NCBI GenBank assembly: GCA_031257735.1
Contig: JAIROC010000345.1
Location: forward strand, 1 to 13,196
Direction of reading: 5' to 3'
DNA: 13,196 bases
DNA from: Bacteroidales bacterium
GTDB lineage: Bacteria > Bacteroidota > Bacteroidia > Bacteroidales > WCHB1-69
The notes below the pieces were generated by a model, which was not told the origin of the DNA, ran no database searches, and worked only from the letters and a program-made list of their open reading frames with translations. Shown piece by piece: positions 13,147 to 13,196 of this stretch (position 1 is the first letter of the stretch; the number at the start of each line of letters is the position of its first letter). The position numbers and the translations under genes were made by a program.

Positions 13147-13196
13147 ACAAAAAGTGAAAGTTACTGATATTTTTTAATTTATTATCATTACATAGT

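Noticed and set aside
13089..13157. Short plus-strand ORF of 22 codons after lipB
   Set aside because: It contains the perfect hairpin and shows no protein similarity I recognise; too short to support.

Overview
The window looks like a chromosomal segment of an AT-rich, anaerobic member of the Bacteroidetes, most likely the order Bacteroidales. Three lines of evidence support this. Several genes are preceded by the Bacteroidetes -7 promoter element TAnnTTTG (galE, rho and lipA, with weaker versions elsewhere). Rho carries a long acidic insertion of the kind seen in Bacteroidetes. The window also encodes a four-subunit ferredoxin-dependent 2-oxoacid oxidoreductase, an enzyme of strict anaerobes. 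The species cannot be named from sequence alone.

Layout. Positions 1-899 (minus strand) hold the N-terminal 299 codons of a hypothetical protein that runs off the left edge. It is open to the edge, which is why a search for complete ORFs misses it. Positions 900-2400 are a repeat-rich accessory strip. It contains a 42-bp tandem repeat that continues as degenerate copies in the opposite orientation (979-1213), GAGTTAT heptamer repeats, and a nested palindromic MITE-like element. A 44-bp inverted repeat pair then flanks a DUF2281-type antitoxin gene and an 18-codon stump of its PIN-domain (VapC-like) toxin. Positions 2401-4715 (minus strand) form a likely operon, galE - MBL-fold hydrolase - folE. 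Position 4987 onward is plus strand: rho (with a long leader) and a small PQ-loop-like membrane protein. Next come korD/vorB/vorA/korC-type genes for a 2-oxoacid:ferredoxin oxidoreductase, closed by a clear intrinsic terminator at 9842-9873. The right part holds a sodium:solute symporter, then lipA and lipB, 6 bp apart.

How the genes work together. The oxidoreductase subunits (2[4Fe-4S] ferredoxin-like, alpha, TPP-binding beta, gamma) form one enzyme that decarboxylates a branched-chain or other 2-oxoacid to an acyl-CoA and reduces ferredoxin. LipA and LipB make the protein-bound lipoyl cofactor used by the alternative NAD-linked 2-oxoacid dehydrogenases or the glycine cleavage system. GalE supplies UDP-galactose for glycans, and FolE starts pterin/folate synthesis. 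Most of the window from 2401 to 13036 is ordinary housekeeping. The unusual material is the accessory strip at 900-2400, with a degraded toxin-antitoxin locus held between inverted repeats. A 24-bp motif recurs in opposite orientation just outside the two ends of the housekeeping block (2359-2382 and 13040-13063). I found no convincing complete novel defence or mobile system.
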